Shown: positions 18,027 to 28,174 of the stretch, piece by piece
How the letters are laid out: each line of letters starts with the position of its first letter
Numbering within the stretch: the first letter of the stretch is position 1
Assembly (NCBI RefSeq): GCF_002163835.1
Contig: NZ_CP019331.1
Location: 1,116,001 to 1,180,000, forward strand
Reading direction: 5' to 3'
Length of the DNA stretch: 64,000 nucleotides
Source: Polaribacter sp. SA4-10
GTDB taxonomy: Bacteria; Bacteroidota; Bacteroidia; Flavobacteriales; Flavobacteriaceae
Notes under the pieces: model-generated
Database searches by the model: none
What the model saw: only the letters and a program-made list of their open reading frames with translations
Told to the model about the DNA's origin: nothing
Position numbers and translations under genes: made by a program

Positions 18027-18885
18027 ATACAAATACAGTTTAGATAAAACCAGTAGAAAATTTATTTGTCCTAATTGCAATAAGAAAACTTTTGTGAAAT
18101 TTATTGATAATGATACAGAACATCATTTAAATGATGCCGATGGCAGATGTGATAGAGAAAGTAAATGTGGCTATTTTAAAAAACCAGACAACAATTTTAT
18201 TGCAACTACAAGCAATAATTGTATCACAGATGTAATACAACCTACATATCACAAACCAACAATACTGCAAGAGTTTTGTAACACAAAGCAACAAAATAAT
18301 TTTGTAACCTATTTATTACAACATTTTGATAGAAAAGACGTGATACAAGCAATAAATAGGTATCACATTGGCACAACAAACTATTGGCATGGAGCAACAG
18401 TATTTTGGCAAATAGACGCAAAAAATGTAATACGAGGTGGTAAGATAATGCAATACAATTGTGATACAGGAAAAAGGGTACAAGTACCTTTCAAGCATGT
18501 AAGTTGGATACACAAACAATTCAAATTAGACAATTTTGTATTACAACAATGCCTTTTTGGGTTACATAATTTGACTCACGTTATTAGAAAAGGAGATATA
18601 GTTTGTATCGTCGAATCCGAAAAAACTGCAATAATAATGAGCATTGTATTACCAAATTTTCTTTGGCTAGCTAATGGTAGTAAAACTGGTTTTAAAGAGA
18701 AAATGTTACAACCGATAAAAGAGTATAAAATTGTAGCTTATCCAGATAAAACAGAATATCATAATTGGTGTAAAATTGCAAATTCATTAATTAGACAAGG
18801 TTATAAAATTGAATGTAGTAATTTAACAGAAAATATAGATCTTGAAGATGGAGGTGATTTAGTAGATTTTTTATACAATAATTAG
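18016..18885 (+). CDS. DUF6371-like zinc-ribbon/TOPRIM primase-related protein
   Basis: An N-terminal zinc-binding region (FICPNCNKKT near residue 16, then CDRESKCGYF near 47) is followed by a central region ending in a TOPRIM-like fold. The latter shows DIVCIVESEKTAIIMS (about 195-210), VAYPDKTEY (about 238-246) and a C-terminal EDGGDLVDFL. The conserved E and the acidic DxD-like residues are typical of DnaG/TOPRIM enzymes, although the second motif reads PDKTEY rather than DxD. It probably primes replication of the excised element together with the RepA-like ATPase. It is the last gene of the mobile backbone before the PUL. Confidence 0.65.
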   Translation: MNHKYKYSLDKTSRKFICPNCNKKTFVKFIDNDTEHHLNDADGRCDRESKCGYFKKPDNNFIATTSNNCITDVIQPTYHKPTILQEFCNTKQQNNFVTYLLQHFDRKDVIQAINRYHIGTTNYWHGATVFWQIDAKNVIRGGKIMQYNCDTGKRVQVPFKHVSWIHKQFKLDNFVLQQCLFGLHNLTHVIRKGDIVCIVESEKTAIIMSIVLPNFLWLANGSKTGFKEKMLQPIKEYKIVAYPDKTEYHNWCKIANSLIRQGYKIECSNLTENIDLEDGGDLVDFLYNN

Positions 18886-20095
18886 TCTTTTATTTTATTG
18901 CGAATTGATTTCAAATTGAATTTTTACGTGAGTAGTCACAAGTAAGACCAAAGTTCTATTATCAGCACCTCCACTTTATAAAATTTCAATAAATTGTTAA
19001 TCAATTAGTTGAGTTTTTTTTTATTTTAATATTTGTACGATTTTTGTACGACTAACTTGTTTTAATCTATTATTTCATAATAAATATCGTAAAATAAAGT
19101 TGTTTTTTAAACTTCATTTCGTGCATTTCCTACATTATTATTATTATTATTATGGAAGGAGCAGCTTCCGCTCTTGTTAATTATCTATTTGCATGCTATA
19201 TTTTAATCAACAAGCACCAGATCTAGAGAACTAAATAAAAATAAACTGGAGCAATAACTAATAAAAACCTGAAAAAATCCGAGAACATTATTGAATTTAT
19301 AAGCTTATACTCTTAAATATATCGGTTTTCTTTTAGGGGGGAATCTTCGTGAGATGGGGTATAACCCTAAGGTTCTTTAAATCTGAATAAAAAAATCACT
19401 AACTCACTAGCTATCAAATAATAACCTCATTAACACTACATACAAGAGATGAAGCATTCTATTTTTCCTATGTTTTGTTTAGGGTTGTAAAACTTCGAGC
19501 AGGGGTACCCCATTGTCTCTTAGTGTAAGATATTTTATTATAATTGTACTTTTTAAAGTTAAGGTTCGTGAAATTCATCAAAAAGTGTGATTTTATAATC
19601 AGTAAACCAATAATAAAATAATATCTTTAGTATTTAGCGAGAATTATATTACATAAAGTTATCATATCTACTTTATTTTAATAAAAAACGACTTCATATC
19701 ACATGAATTCAAGAAGAAAATTTATAAAAAAAATTCACCCTAAGCCTATTGTCCAACACCTCTAAACCCCTTATAACCCTAATAAAAAAAGGATTAACGT
19801 TGTTATTAGCTCTATGTTTTGTTCAGAACTGTGAAAAGTGGCGTATGGATAAAAACTTCTGTCTTTATGTAAAATTAAATCTATAGGCATATCTTTTTTC
19901 TTCAATTTAGCTGTTTTTTATTGTTTTTCGTTGTTACTTTTACTGGAACTACGTTTGATTTTCGAATAAAGAAAATGTTACTGGATAGGCAAAGTATGAA
20001 GCAATCTTATTATAATCAGCATACACAAAGGCTTTACCATATTCTACCTAATTGTCTATTATCTTCTTTTCAATAAAGGCCTTTTTTATTCTCTT
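18886..20095. other. Gene-free 1.2 kb between element backbone and PUL
   Basis: No supported coding frame was found. It contains two GTACGA words 11 bases apart (19035-19051), an ATT microsatellite (about 19136-19152) and, at 19090-19111, one copy of a 22 bp sequence found again at 56857-56878 just beyond the other end of the PUL. Short, poorly conserved repeats of TATAACCCTAA occur near 19362 and 19781. The length and lack of genes suggest a junction scar. Confidence 0.5.
19090..19111 (+). repeat. 22 bp direct repeat flanking the PUL, left copy
   Basis: An exact 22-base match (starts TAAAATAAAG, ends TTTTTTAAA) to 56857-56878, in the same orientation. The two copies bracket all polysaccharide genes. 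It is AT-rich, so chance cannot be wholly excluded, but 22 exact bases at both borders is unlikely by accident. Confidence 0.5.
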
Positions 20096-22564
20096 TTAAA
20101 ACTCTCTTTTACTAAATTCACTATCAATAAATTTTGATTTATTTTTTCCATTTTTAAACGTGTATGAAAGATTTAGGAATACCATATCCACTTCATAAAT
20201 ATAATTCGTGGTTGTAAAGAATTCATTTGTTCTAAATGTAGTAATGCGCTGTTCGTTCGTATTTAGCATTCCCAAATCAATATTTTGCCATTGTAGGGTC
20301 GCTGTTAATCTACTCTCCAGAAATGATTTTTGAAAAGTCAAATTTGGGGAATAAAACCTAGAATCTTCTCCTTGAGCTGTTATTCTTTCAGAGAGGTAGT
20401 TAAACGTAAATTGCAATGATGCATTTTCCCAAAAACTGTAAGTTGAATTTAAATTGATTGAATATACAGTTGCCTTAGCGTTGATTGGTCTATTATCAAA
20501 TTCTCCGTCAATTTGATAGCTATAGATATTAGTTCCAATAAAATTGCTCCAGTTTTTAGTAGGTTTTAATTGCGCTCCTAATTCTAGTCCAATGGTTTTG
20601 GCATCACCTACATTTGAGTAAATTCTATTTAAAATAGTGTCGTTAAATATGGTGTTTACTCTATTTACTACATTTTTCACATTTCTATAATAACCAGTCG
20701 CAAAAATAGAATTACCTCTTTTTAATTTTTTATTTATGCTCAATTCGACCAAATCGATAAATTCGGGTCTAAGTTCTGGGTCTCCTTGTTCTAAAGTTTC
20801 AGAATGTTCACGTTCTGGAAAAGGATTCATTTGAAAAGTAGATGTCCTTTCTACACGTTTGCTATAAGCTGCTTTTATGTTTGTTTTTTCATTGATACTA
20901 TATTGTACAGATGCCGATGGGTAAAGTTTTGTGAAATCAAATTTGAATGTTTCATCTATTGTATTTGCTTTATCTTTCAGTTCCAAGGTTCTATCCATAA
21001 CCTCAACTCTTGCGCCAGCAGTATAATCCCATTTGCCATTTTTTCCTGAAAATTGACCGTAAAAAGCGTGAATATTTCTTTTTAAGTTAACCTCACTTGA
21101 AAACTCTGGCACTAATTCAAAATCATCATTAAAATCGGTTCGTCTTTCATACACAAAATCGCCAGTATGGTCTAAATTCCTATATTGATAACCTGCATCT
21201 AATACGCCTGATTTAAATGGCTTGAAAGTATAATCTATCTGTAAACGAACGCCGTGCAAAGGGTTTTCATTTGTATTGAATTCATCTTGATAAAGTATTG
21301 AATTATCGGGAAACCCAAAGTTTTGATTTACTGTGGGACCACCTAAAAGTGTGTACTCATACAAAAATGATGTAGATAGCTTTGAGTTATTTGAAAAAGT
21401 GTGCTCATAATCAAAACTTCCTAGCGCAAAATCACTTTTTCTTTCTCTTAGGTTATGGTTAAAATATTGAAACGTATAAAGCCTATTATCACTTTCTGCA
21501 GGGAAAACAGCGTGATTGTCAAAATAAACGATATCTGCCAACCTATCCTTACTACGTTTACCTGCAAAAAGCCCAAACGAAAATACATTGGTAGAACCTG
21601 GTGTAAAGTCGATATTAAAACGACCACTATAGTTAATTTCATCAAAACTACGCTCGCCAGTTGATGGAAACTGTGTTTTTACGTCATCTATTATGGTAAA
21701 GACATCTCCTTCTCGCCTACCACCTAAATCATTACGTTGGTAATTTGCACCTAATGATACATTCCATTGATCATTTCTAATATTGTATGTAGCGTCTATT
21801 CCATAACGTTGATGAACTTTATCGTTACCATAAGTTTCAATAGAAGGGAAACCTCCTTTGAAGTTTATTTGTCCAAAAGCACCATCTACAGCTCCTTTTT
21901 TCGTTATAATATTCAAAATCCCTGCTTTTCCCTCTGGGTCGTATTTTGCTGATGGCGCCGTAATTACCTCTACACGCGCTATCGCATTTGCGGGTAGTTG
22001 TGCCATTAATGTACTGGCATTTCCTTGTACTGGTTTTCCATTAAGTAATACCACAAAACCAGAACTACCTCTTACGTTAATTTCGCCTTGACCATCAATA
22101 CTTACGGATGGCAAATTTCGAATAACATCGATACCTGAACCTCCTTGAGCGTTTTTAAACTTGTCAGCATCAAAAACTTGGCGGTCTATTTTATTTATAA
22201 CTGTAGCGCGTTCTCCTTGTATTACAAGTTCATTTAATGTATTACCTAATGTTAATCTTAATATACCCAAGTCTGTTGTTTTATTTGTGCTAACAACTGC
22301 AATACCTTGAATTGTTTTAACTTCGTAACCAATAAAAGAAGCTTCAAGGTAATATGTTCCTTTTTTTAAATTATCAAAAACGAAAACACCGTTAATATCA
22401 GTTATAACTCCAGTTACCAACTCATTGGTTTCTTGATTGTAAATAGCAGCAGTAGCATATTCTAATGCAAAATTTGTTTTGTCAACAATTTTCCCTGTTA
22501 CTTGTGATAAAGCACTTAAACAGTTATACATTATTAATAAAATTAATGAAATATTTTTTATCAT
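20096..22564 (-). CDS. TonB-dependent outer-membrane receptor (non-SusC type)
   Basis: A signal peptide (MIKNISLILLIMYNCLSALS) is followed by a carboxypeptidase-like repeat domain (VTGKIVDKTNFALEYATAAI, to about residue 105). A plug domain comes next (about 120-225: RNLPSVSIDGQGEINVRGSS, VEVITAPSAKYDPEGKAGIL), then an outer-membrane beta-barrel of the OMP_b-brl_3 type. It lacks a SusD partner, unlike the SusC protein further up the operon. It may take up a smaller ligand such as a desulfated oligosaccharide or a cofactor. It ends the long minus-strand run, 114 bases after a sulfatase. Confidence 0.9.
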   Translation of the reverse strand: MIKNISLILLIMYNCLSALSQVTGKIVDKTNFALEYATAAIYNQETNELVTGVITDINGVFVFDNLKKGTYYLEASFIGYEVKTIQGIAVVSTNKTTDLGILRLTLGNTLNELVIQGERATVINKIDRQVFDADKFKNAQGGSGIDVIRNLPSVSIDGQGEINVRGSSGFVVLLNGKPVQGNASTLMAQLPANAIARVEVITAPSAKYDPEGKAGILNIITKKGAVDGAFGQINFKGGFPSIETYGNDKVHQRYGIDATYNIRNDQWNVSLGANYQRNDLGGRREGDVFTIIDDVKTQFPSTGERSFDEINYSGRFNIDFTPGSTNVFSFGLFAGKRSKDRLADIVYFDNHAVFPAESDNRLYTFQYFNHNLRERKSDFALGSFDYEHTFSNNSKLSTSFLYEYTLLGGPTVNQNFGFPDNSILYQDEFNTNENPLHGVRLQIDYTFKPFKSGVLDAGYQYRNLDHTGDFVYERRTDFNDDFELVPEFSSEVNLKRNIHAFYGQFSGKNGKWDYTAGARVEVMDRTLELKDKANTIDETFKFDFTKLYPSASVQYSINEKTNIKAAYSKRVERTSTFQMNPFPEREHSETLEQGDPELRPEFIDLVELSINKKLKRGNSIFATGYYRNVKNVVNRVNTIFNDTILNRIYSNVGDAKTIGLELGAQLKPTKNWSNFIGTNIYSYQIDGEFDNRPINAKATVYSINLNSTYSFWENASLQFTFNYLSERITAQGEDSRFYSPNLTFQKSFLESRLTATLQWQNIDLGMLNTNEQRITTFRTNEFFTTTNYIYEVDMVFLNLSYTFKNGKNKSKFIDSEFSKREF

Positions 22565-22678
22565 GATTTATATGTTTTAGTAGGAGTCTCCAGCTCCGTT
22601 ATTAATAAGTCTTCTTTATATTTTATAAAACTTAAGAGAATTAAATCTATATCTATTATCATGAGTAGTTATATTTTA

Positions 22679-24583
22679 TTACAGCTTCTTTAGCAACAAT
22701 AACCTAAAATCCATTACCTGAGAACCAGGAACGTCAGTAGCTTTTAATGTCAATATTCCAGTTCCTTTTTCAAGATGAATAGCGCCAACTTTTATACGCT
22801 TAAATTCTTTCACAAATCCTTCGCCACGCGGATAAACATCGTCATTTTTTAGTAGTGGAGGATCGAATACCTCATTAATTTTAAAGTTAATTTTAGAGCT
22901 TTTGAAACTTAATTCGACAGTAGAACCAATATCCTTTTGAGAACACGTATAAAAAAGATCAACTTCATAGACGCCTTCCGTTAAAACTTCAGCATCGAAA
23001 GTAATCTTATCGTTTATTGAAGTCCAGTTTAATAGATACGAACTATTAGGCCAAATATTTGAACGTTTTATTTTCCCGTGGCCAATGGCATCGCGCGCTG
23101 GAAGTTGAGTTTGAAACACGCTGGGATGACCAATTGGAAACGAGCGAACGGCTTTTTCGTCTAACTCCGAAGCCACATTGTTTACCCATTTTTCTTTTGC
23201 AGCGAACAAGTTCTTATGAATTTCGGGAAATTTATCGGAGACATCGGTGCATTGTCCCAGATCGTTTTCCATATCGTATAATTTGTTTTGAGAATCTAAA
23301 CGAAATTTCTGAGTTCGAAGGCTGGTTTTTCCTTTCCAGTAATTGTAAATAATTCGTTCGTCCCAATTTGGGTTTTCATCTAATAGTAATGGTTTTATAC
23401 TAATTCCATCAATTGGTTTTTGTGTTTCAAACTGAATTCCGGCTAAATCAGCTAAAGTTGGTAAAAGGTCAATTGCACTGGTAATTTGTCTTACTTTTTT
23501 ACCAGCTTTAAGAGTGCCTTGCCATTTCATTATCATTGGCGAGCGCACCCCTCCTTCATCGGTTGAACCTTTTTTGCCTTTCATTCCATCGTTCCAACGC
23601 ACTCCGTTTGGGCCATTATCCGATAAATAAATAATGATGGTGTTTTCAGACAAACCTAATTCCTCCACTTTTTTTGTAATTCGTCCCACATTCCAATCGA
23701 TATTTTCGCACATGGCTAAGGCAGCCTTTGTAAATGGTATGTCTTCTTTGCCTTTATCACGATTAAACATTTCTAATTCTTTGTCTTTGAAATTCTCCCA
23801 AAATCTATCGGGAACCTGCATGGGCGAGTGGGGCGTATTAAAAGGTAAATACAAAAAGAAAGGCTTGTTTCTGTTTTTTTCCATAAACTCGATTCCGTGT
23901 TGCGTGAAATCGTCTATTATAAAACCATTTCCTTTTACAATTTCCCCATTGTGCTCCAACATCGGGTTGTAATAATTTCCCCAGTGACCTGAACAAAATC
24001 CATAATAATCGTCGAAGCCTCTTGAGTTGGGATGGTAAGGTGCCTGCATTCCATTGTGCCATTTCCCATAGGCAGCAGTTGAGTACCCAGCATTTTTGAA
24101 AATTTCGGCAATGGTTGTTTCATCTAAATCCAATCGTTCGCCACCTGCTCCGGTAGACCAAACACCACCACGAACATGATAACGACCGGTTAATAATTCG
24201 GCGCGGGTTGGCGAGCAAACTGGGCTCACATAAAACCTCTCCAAGAAAACTCCGTCACTAGCTAGTTGATCAATGTTTGGAGTAGAGAGGTTTGTGTTTC
24301 CGGTCATGCTTAGATCCCCCCAACCCTGATCATCAGTTAAAATCAGAATAATGTTGGGTGGTGTTGTCTTTTCACTTACTTGTTCCAAGGTCGCTTGAAC
24401 TTCATTTTTTTGTCTAAGTTCCGTTAGTTGAGCTTTAGCTTGCGGTACTGGAGAAATTGAAGAATCCTGCGGTTGACGCAATCCAAAATTCAAATTATAA
24501 TTCTGTGAAAAAACCGATTGTTGGAAGCAGAAAACGGTCAAGATTATGAAGTAGCTAAATGATTTTTGTGGTCTTTTTTTCAT
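22679..24583 (-). CDS. S1-family sulfatase with C-terminal beta-sandwich module
   Basis: A secreted sulfatase of the alkaline-phosphatase fold. A signal peptide (to about residue 27) and a 45-residue linker precede the catalytic domain. The metal-binding start is IILILTDDQGWGD, and the formylglycine motif CSPTR has its cysteine at about residue 123, so activation needs a formylglycine-generating enzyme, which is encoded in this locus. GKWHNG follows further on. The C-terminal 130 residues (after about 500) look like a galactose-binding or CBM-like sandwich (VYEVDLFYTCSQKDIGSTVE). Overall it resembles arylsulfatase A relatives. It starts 20 bases after the preceding sulfatase gene. Substrate not predictable. 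Confidence 0.92.
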   Translation of the reverse strand: MKKRPQKSFSYFIILTVFCFQQSVFSQNYNLNFGLRQPQDSSISPVPQAKAQLTELRQKNEVQATLEQVSEKTTPPNIILILTDDQGWGDLSMTGNTNLSTPNIDQLASDGVFLERFYVSPVCSPTRAELLTGRYHVRGGVWSTGAGGERLDLDETTIAEIFKNAGYSTAAYGKWHNGMQAPYHPNSRGFDDYYGFCSGHWGNYYNPMLEHNGEIVKGNGFIIDDFTQHGIEFMEKNRNKPFFLYLPFNTPHSPMQVPDRFWENFKDKELEMFNRDKGKEDIPFTKAALAMCENIDWNVGRITKKVEELGLSENTIIIYLSDNGPNGVRWNDGMKGKKGSTDEGGVRSPMIMKWQGTLKAGKKVRQITSAIDLLPTLADLAGIQFETQKPIDGISIKPLLLDENPNWDERIIYNYWKGKTSLRTQKFRLDSQNKLYDMENDLGQCTDVSDKFPEIHKNLFAAKEKWVNNVASELDEKAVRSFPIGHPSVFQTQLPARDAIGHGKIKRSNIWPNSSYLLNWTSINDKITFDAEVLTEGVYEVDLFYTCSQKDIGSTVELSFKSSKINFKINEVFDPPLLKNDDVYPRGEGFVKEFKRIKVGAIHLEKGTGILTLKATDVPGSQVMDFRLLLLKKL

Positions 24584-24603
24584 CTTATAACTTTTTTTAT
24601 CAT

Positions 24604-26082
24604 CTATTTTGGAGATTGGTTAACTACTTGCCTTAACCACCAGTCCCTATCCACATTATACTTGTATTTATCCCGTAGCTTTTCCAACTTATTGCGAAGA
24701 TTTTTCTCAACATCATCAAATTCAGAGTCATTGATTAAATTATTCATCTCTCCAGGATCCTTCTTTAAATCGTATAATTCGTCAATATCATCTTTAAGAA
24801 AATTATCCACCAGTTTATATCTCTCTGTTCTGACAGCGAGCATGTTTGGCCCTGCATCAGGATATTTATCGTCTACATAATATTCAAACATGGCAGCGTC
24901 CCGCCACGCTACCTCCTTGTTATCTTTTAAAAGAGGGACCATCGATTCTCCCTGCATATAACTGGGAATGTTGCTATTACTTAGATCAAGAAAGGTAGGT
25001 GCCATATCGATATTTAAACACATTTCTTTAATTTCAATACCTGGCTTAATCATTTTCGGGTATCTTATCAACATTGGAATCCGCATAGAGGGTTCATATG
25101 CAATGCGTTTATCCGAATATGTATGCTCACCCATAAAATATCCATTGTCACTTGTAAAAACGACAACGGTGTTTTCAAGCTCTCCAATTTCTTCAAGAGT
25201 TTCCAAAACTTTTCCCAAAGATTCATCTACAGCGATTAAAGTTTCCAGCATCTTTTTTATTTTTTCTTCCCGGATAGGCCAGCTTTTTCTCGGAAGAGAA
25301 TCTACCCGTTGATATTTTTCGTGTTTTGAGCTATAAGCTTTAATTCTTTGCCATTCAGGCTTTCCTGAAAAATTCTCTTCGTGCGTATTAAAAGGCGGTT
25401 TTGGAATATCTTCCTTTTTATAAATATTTGAATGTCGCGGTGCAGGACTATGAGGTCCATGAACAGCTTTATGCCAAAGACAAAGATTAAAAGGCTTGTT
25501 TACATTTCTTTTTTCTTTAAGCCATTCTATTGCTTTATTTGTAAGGATGTCCGTCATATATCCTTTTTCACGATAATCCTTTCCATTTTCATTTACCATT
25601 GGATCAAAATATTTTCCTTGACCAATAAAACTAAACCAATAGTCAAACCCTGGGCGAACGTGTTTTTTACCGCGATAATGAGCCATGTGAATTTTACCAA
25701 CCATTGCTGTTTCGTAGCCCTGCTGCTGAAGAATAGAAGTATAAGATGGATATTTTTTCCAGTTGGGATCAAGCTGACCCTTATTTTGAGTCGCACCATG
25801 AACATGGGGATATGTTCCGGTTAGAAAACTTGCCCTTGAAGGAGAACAAAGCGACTGTGTAACAAAAAAATTTGTAAAATTAGCCCCTTCTCTTGCCAAT
25901 CGATCCATATTTGGAGTTTGAAGAAATGGATACCGGTCATAAAAACCCAAGGCATCATAGGCTTGATCATCAACCATAACAAATAAAAAATTTGGCGGCA
26001 ATTTCTGTTTGTTTGATTGTGCTATCGAATCAAATGGTATTAATAGTAACAGAAGTACTACAAAGTGAATTTTTTTAGTCAT
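24604..26082 (-). CDS. S1-family sulfatase
   Basis: A signal peptide (MTKKIHFVVLLLLLIPFDSI) precedes a compact catalytic domain: NFLFVMVDDQ binds the metal, CSPSR carries the formylglycine cysteine at about residue 79, and VGKIHMAHY is the usual downstream lysine/histidine pair. TSDNGYFMGEH supplies the second metal ligands. Length (492) is typical. The layout, with DxQ rather than DDQG in motif I and an iduronate-sulfatase-like end, points to a different subfamily from its neighbours. A degraded copy of the beginning of a gene like this one lies at 45065-45172. Confidence 0.92.
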   Translation of the reverse strand: MTKKIHFVVLLLLLIPFDSIAQSNKQKLPPNFLFVMVDDQAYDALGFYDRYPFLQTPNMDRLAREGANFTNFFVTQSLCSPSRASFLTGTYPHVHGATQNKGQLDPNWKKYPSYTSILQQQGYETAMVGKIHMAHYRGKKHVRPGFDYWFSFIGQGKYFDPMVNENGKDYREKGYMTDILTNKAIEWLKEKRNVNKPFNLCLWHKAVHGPHSPAPRHSNIYKKEDIPKPPFNTHEENFSGKPEWQRIKAYSSKHEKYQRVDSLPRKSWPIREEKIKKMLETLIAVDESLGKVLETLEEIGELENTVVVFTSDNGYFMGEHTYSDKRIAYEPSMRIPMLIRYPKMIKPGIEIKEMCLNIDMAPTFLDLSNSNIPSYMQGESMVPLLKDNKEVAWRDAAMFEYYVDDKYPDAGPNMLAVRTERYKLVDNFLKDDIDELYDLKKDPGEMNNLINDSEFDDVEKNLRNKLEKLRDKYKYNVDRDWWLRQVVNQSPK

Positions 26083-26195
26083 CGTAAAAATTTTAATTGT
26101 TACAATATTTATACACGTATTTAATTGATTACTGTCAGTTTAAGATATCCGCCCACAGGAAGAGTATCCAAAATAAGGTGTTCATGAGCCTAAAT

Positions 26196-28037
26196 TTATT
26201 TATTCATATTAATAACATCCGAAACTGGCAACTTCATTGTATAATCTGCCATATATACAGGAATATCCCCCAAACGTTTCGTCGTTCTTGTAAGTTGAGG
26301 AATGGCCATAACCCAATAATAACCGTTTTTCGTTACTTTATAAGATGTTCCTTCTATTTCAGTAGCCATAAGTTTGGCTTCAATAGGGGTATTGGTTTCT
26401 GAAAAATAAAGTACATAATTTTTAACTCCCTCAAAAGAATCCCAACTTATAATGTCGGAATTACGCGTAATTTTCAATGCGTTATATTCCTGAGGACGCC
26501 ATTCAGCTAAAGTTTGGAAACATAAATCACGTTGCATCTCCTGATAATTTTTATCCAAAACTAGATTATTCATTTCGTTCGGATCTTCAGTTACGTTGTA
26601 CAACTGGTTAATTACACCGTGTGTATACACTAATTTATAATCACCTAGTCGCATCATTCTTGATGGCAGATTCTTAATGTCACGAAAGCCATTAATGCTC
26701 CCCCTGAATTCTGAAAATACGCTCCTATTTGTTGATACTGTGCCACTTTTCAGATATTTAACGATTGATCTTCCCTGGGCCGTTTCAGGTACCTCCCAGC
26801 CCATTAAATCACATAATGTGGGCATGACATCGATTAAACTTACTAGTGAATTATTGCTTTGATTTGCCGGTAACAATTTTGGATAAGAGATGATAAATGG
26901 TATGTTTACCGCAGCCTCATACATATTATGTTTTCCTGTAAACCCATGTTCAAAAAGATGTTCTCCGTGATCTGTGGTATAGATAATAATAGTGTTCTCA
27001 TACAAGTTATTCTCTTTTAATGACTGAACGATGCGCCCCACCATAGCATCCATTTCAGAAACACTTGCATGATAAGAAGCCATTACATTTTTTGCTTTTT
27101 CGGGCTGTTGGCTCAAGCTACTATTAGACCAATTTGGTACCCATGGATATTTGCCTTTTTTATGAGAATCGTCTAAAGTTTCTGGTAACTCGAAATCTTT
27201 GGGGTTGTACATATCCAAATATTTCTTTGTGGTTGTTAAAGCTGGATGTGGTTTTTCAAGACCAACATGTAAAAAGAAATTTTTTCCATCCTTGCTTCGC
27301 TCTTTGATAAATTTGATAGATTTTTGAGTTACCACCATATCAAAGTTATCCTCATCATTCTTAACAAGAGAAGGCTTATAATCTGAATTCCACTTCAAAT
27401 CTTTTCTATATGAACTATAAGCCCCAAAAACACGGTAACGCTCATACGTATCCCGCCCCACTTCGTCTTCATAATGCCCTCCCGGAAAGTTTGTGTAATA
27501 GCGCACGCTTGCTTCATCAAAACCCATATCGTTCCCTTCCGGAAGGCTGGGGTCTACATTTTTCTGAAGTTCACCATGCACGTGCATCTTTCCAATACCA
27601 GCAGTCACATACCCATTGTTTCGGAATATTTCCCCCAAAGTAACAATGCCTTCATGATAACTTGTTTTACGAAGCTCCCCGGACCCATAATCCTTCATTT
27701 CCCCCTTTTTATTCAAAACAGGAGCTTTATGGAAGGGGGCACCGCATGCTTCAGGGTACATTCCTGTCGTCAACGCAGCGCGAGATGGTGCACATACCGG
27801 AGCAGCCGCATAACAATTATTAAGCTTTATCCCGGTCACTGCCAACTTATCAATATTGGGTGTTATGGCCATATCACTCCCATAACATCCTGAAGCCTTT
27901 TTTTTATGCTGATCTGAAATAATAAAAACCACATTAGGATTCTTATAGTCTATTTTTTGTGCATTTGAAGAAATGGTTGGGCCAATGATTATTAGAATTA
28001 TCACTACTATTTTTTGATAAAAAAAATGTTTCATCAT
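26196..28037 (-). CDS. S1-family sulfatase with C-terminal FnIII-like tail
   Basis: A signal peptide (about residues 1-26) is followed by the catalytic domain, with NVVFIISDQH as metal motif, CAPSR with the formylglycine cysteine at about residue 82, GIGKMHVHG, and YTTDHGEHLFEHG as the second metal cluster. The C-terminal 95 residues (SWDSFEGVKNYVLYFSET) look like a fibronectin type III-like module, uncommon in plain sulfatases. It lies between mannose-6-phosphate isomerase and the next sulfatase. The window's five sulfatases differ clearly in sequence, so they probably remove sulfate from different positions or linkages. Confidence 0.92.
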   Translation of the reverse strand: MMKHFFYQKIVVIILIIIGPTISSNAQKIDYKNPNVVFIISDQHKKKASGCYGSDMAITPNIDKLAVTGIKLNNCYAAAPVCAPSRAALTTGMYPEACGAPFHKAPVLNKKGEMKDYGSGELRKTSYHEGIVTLGEIFRNNGYVTAGIGKMHVHGELQKNVDPSLPEGNDMGFDEASVRYYTNFPGGHYEDEVGRDTYERYRVFGAYSSYRKDLKWNSDYKPSLVKNDEDNFDMVVTQKSIKFIKERSKDGKNFFLHVGLEKPHPALTTTKKYLDMYNPKDFELPETLDDSHKKGKYPWVPNWSNSSLSQQPEKAKNVMASYHASVSEMDAMVGRIVQSLKENNLYENTIIIYTTDHGEHLFEHGFTGKHNMYEAAVNIPFIISYPKLLPANQSNNSLVSLIDVMPTLCDLMGWEVPETAQGRSIVKYLKSGTVSTNRSVFSEFRGSINGFRDIKNLPSRMMRLGDYKLVYTHGVINQLYNVTEDPNEMNNLVLDKNYQEMQRDLCFQTLAEWRPQEYNALKITRNSDIISWDSFEGVKNYVLYFSETNTPIEAKLMATEIEGTSYKVTKNGYYWVMAIPQLTRTTKRLGDIPVYMADYTMKLPVSDVINMNK

Positions 28038-28174
28038 TATACGTTTTTATATTTGATTACGAATTACAAAAGGAATTAGGTTTTCTCTTGAAATTACTTT
28101 TAGTTTTTTAGTGGGCATATATCTACTTTTTTAACTTGATTTTATAATTAGAGTTAGGATAGGTAGGAAAGAGT

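Noticed and set aside
19136-19152. ATT microsatellite as a CRISPR or regulatory repeat
   Set aside because: It is a simple trinucleotide run in an AT-rich gene-free region with no spacer structure.
26196-28037. One of the sulfatases as a phosphodiesterase or phosphonate hydrolase
   Set aside because: All five proteins keep CxPxR with an adjacent sulfatase-type context and two metal clusters, and an FGE is present, so sulfatase is the better call.
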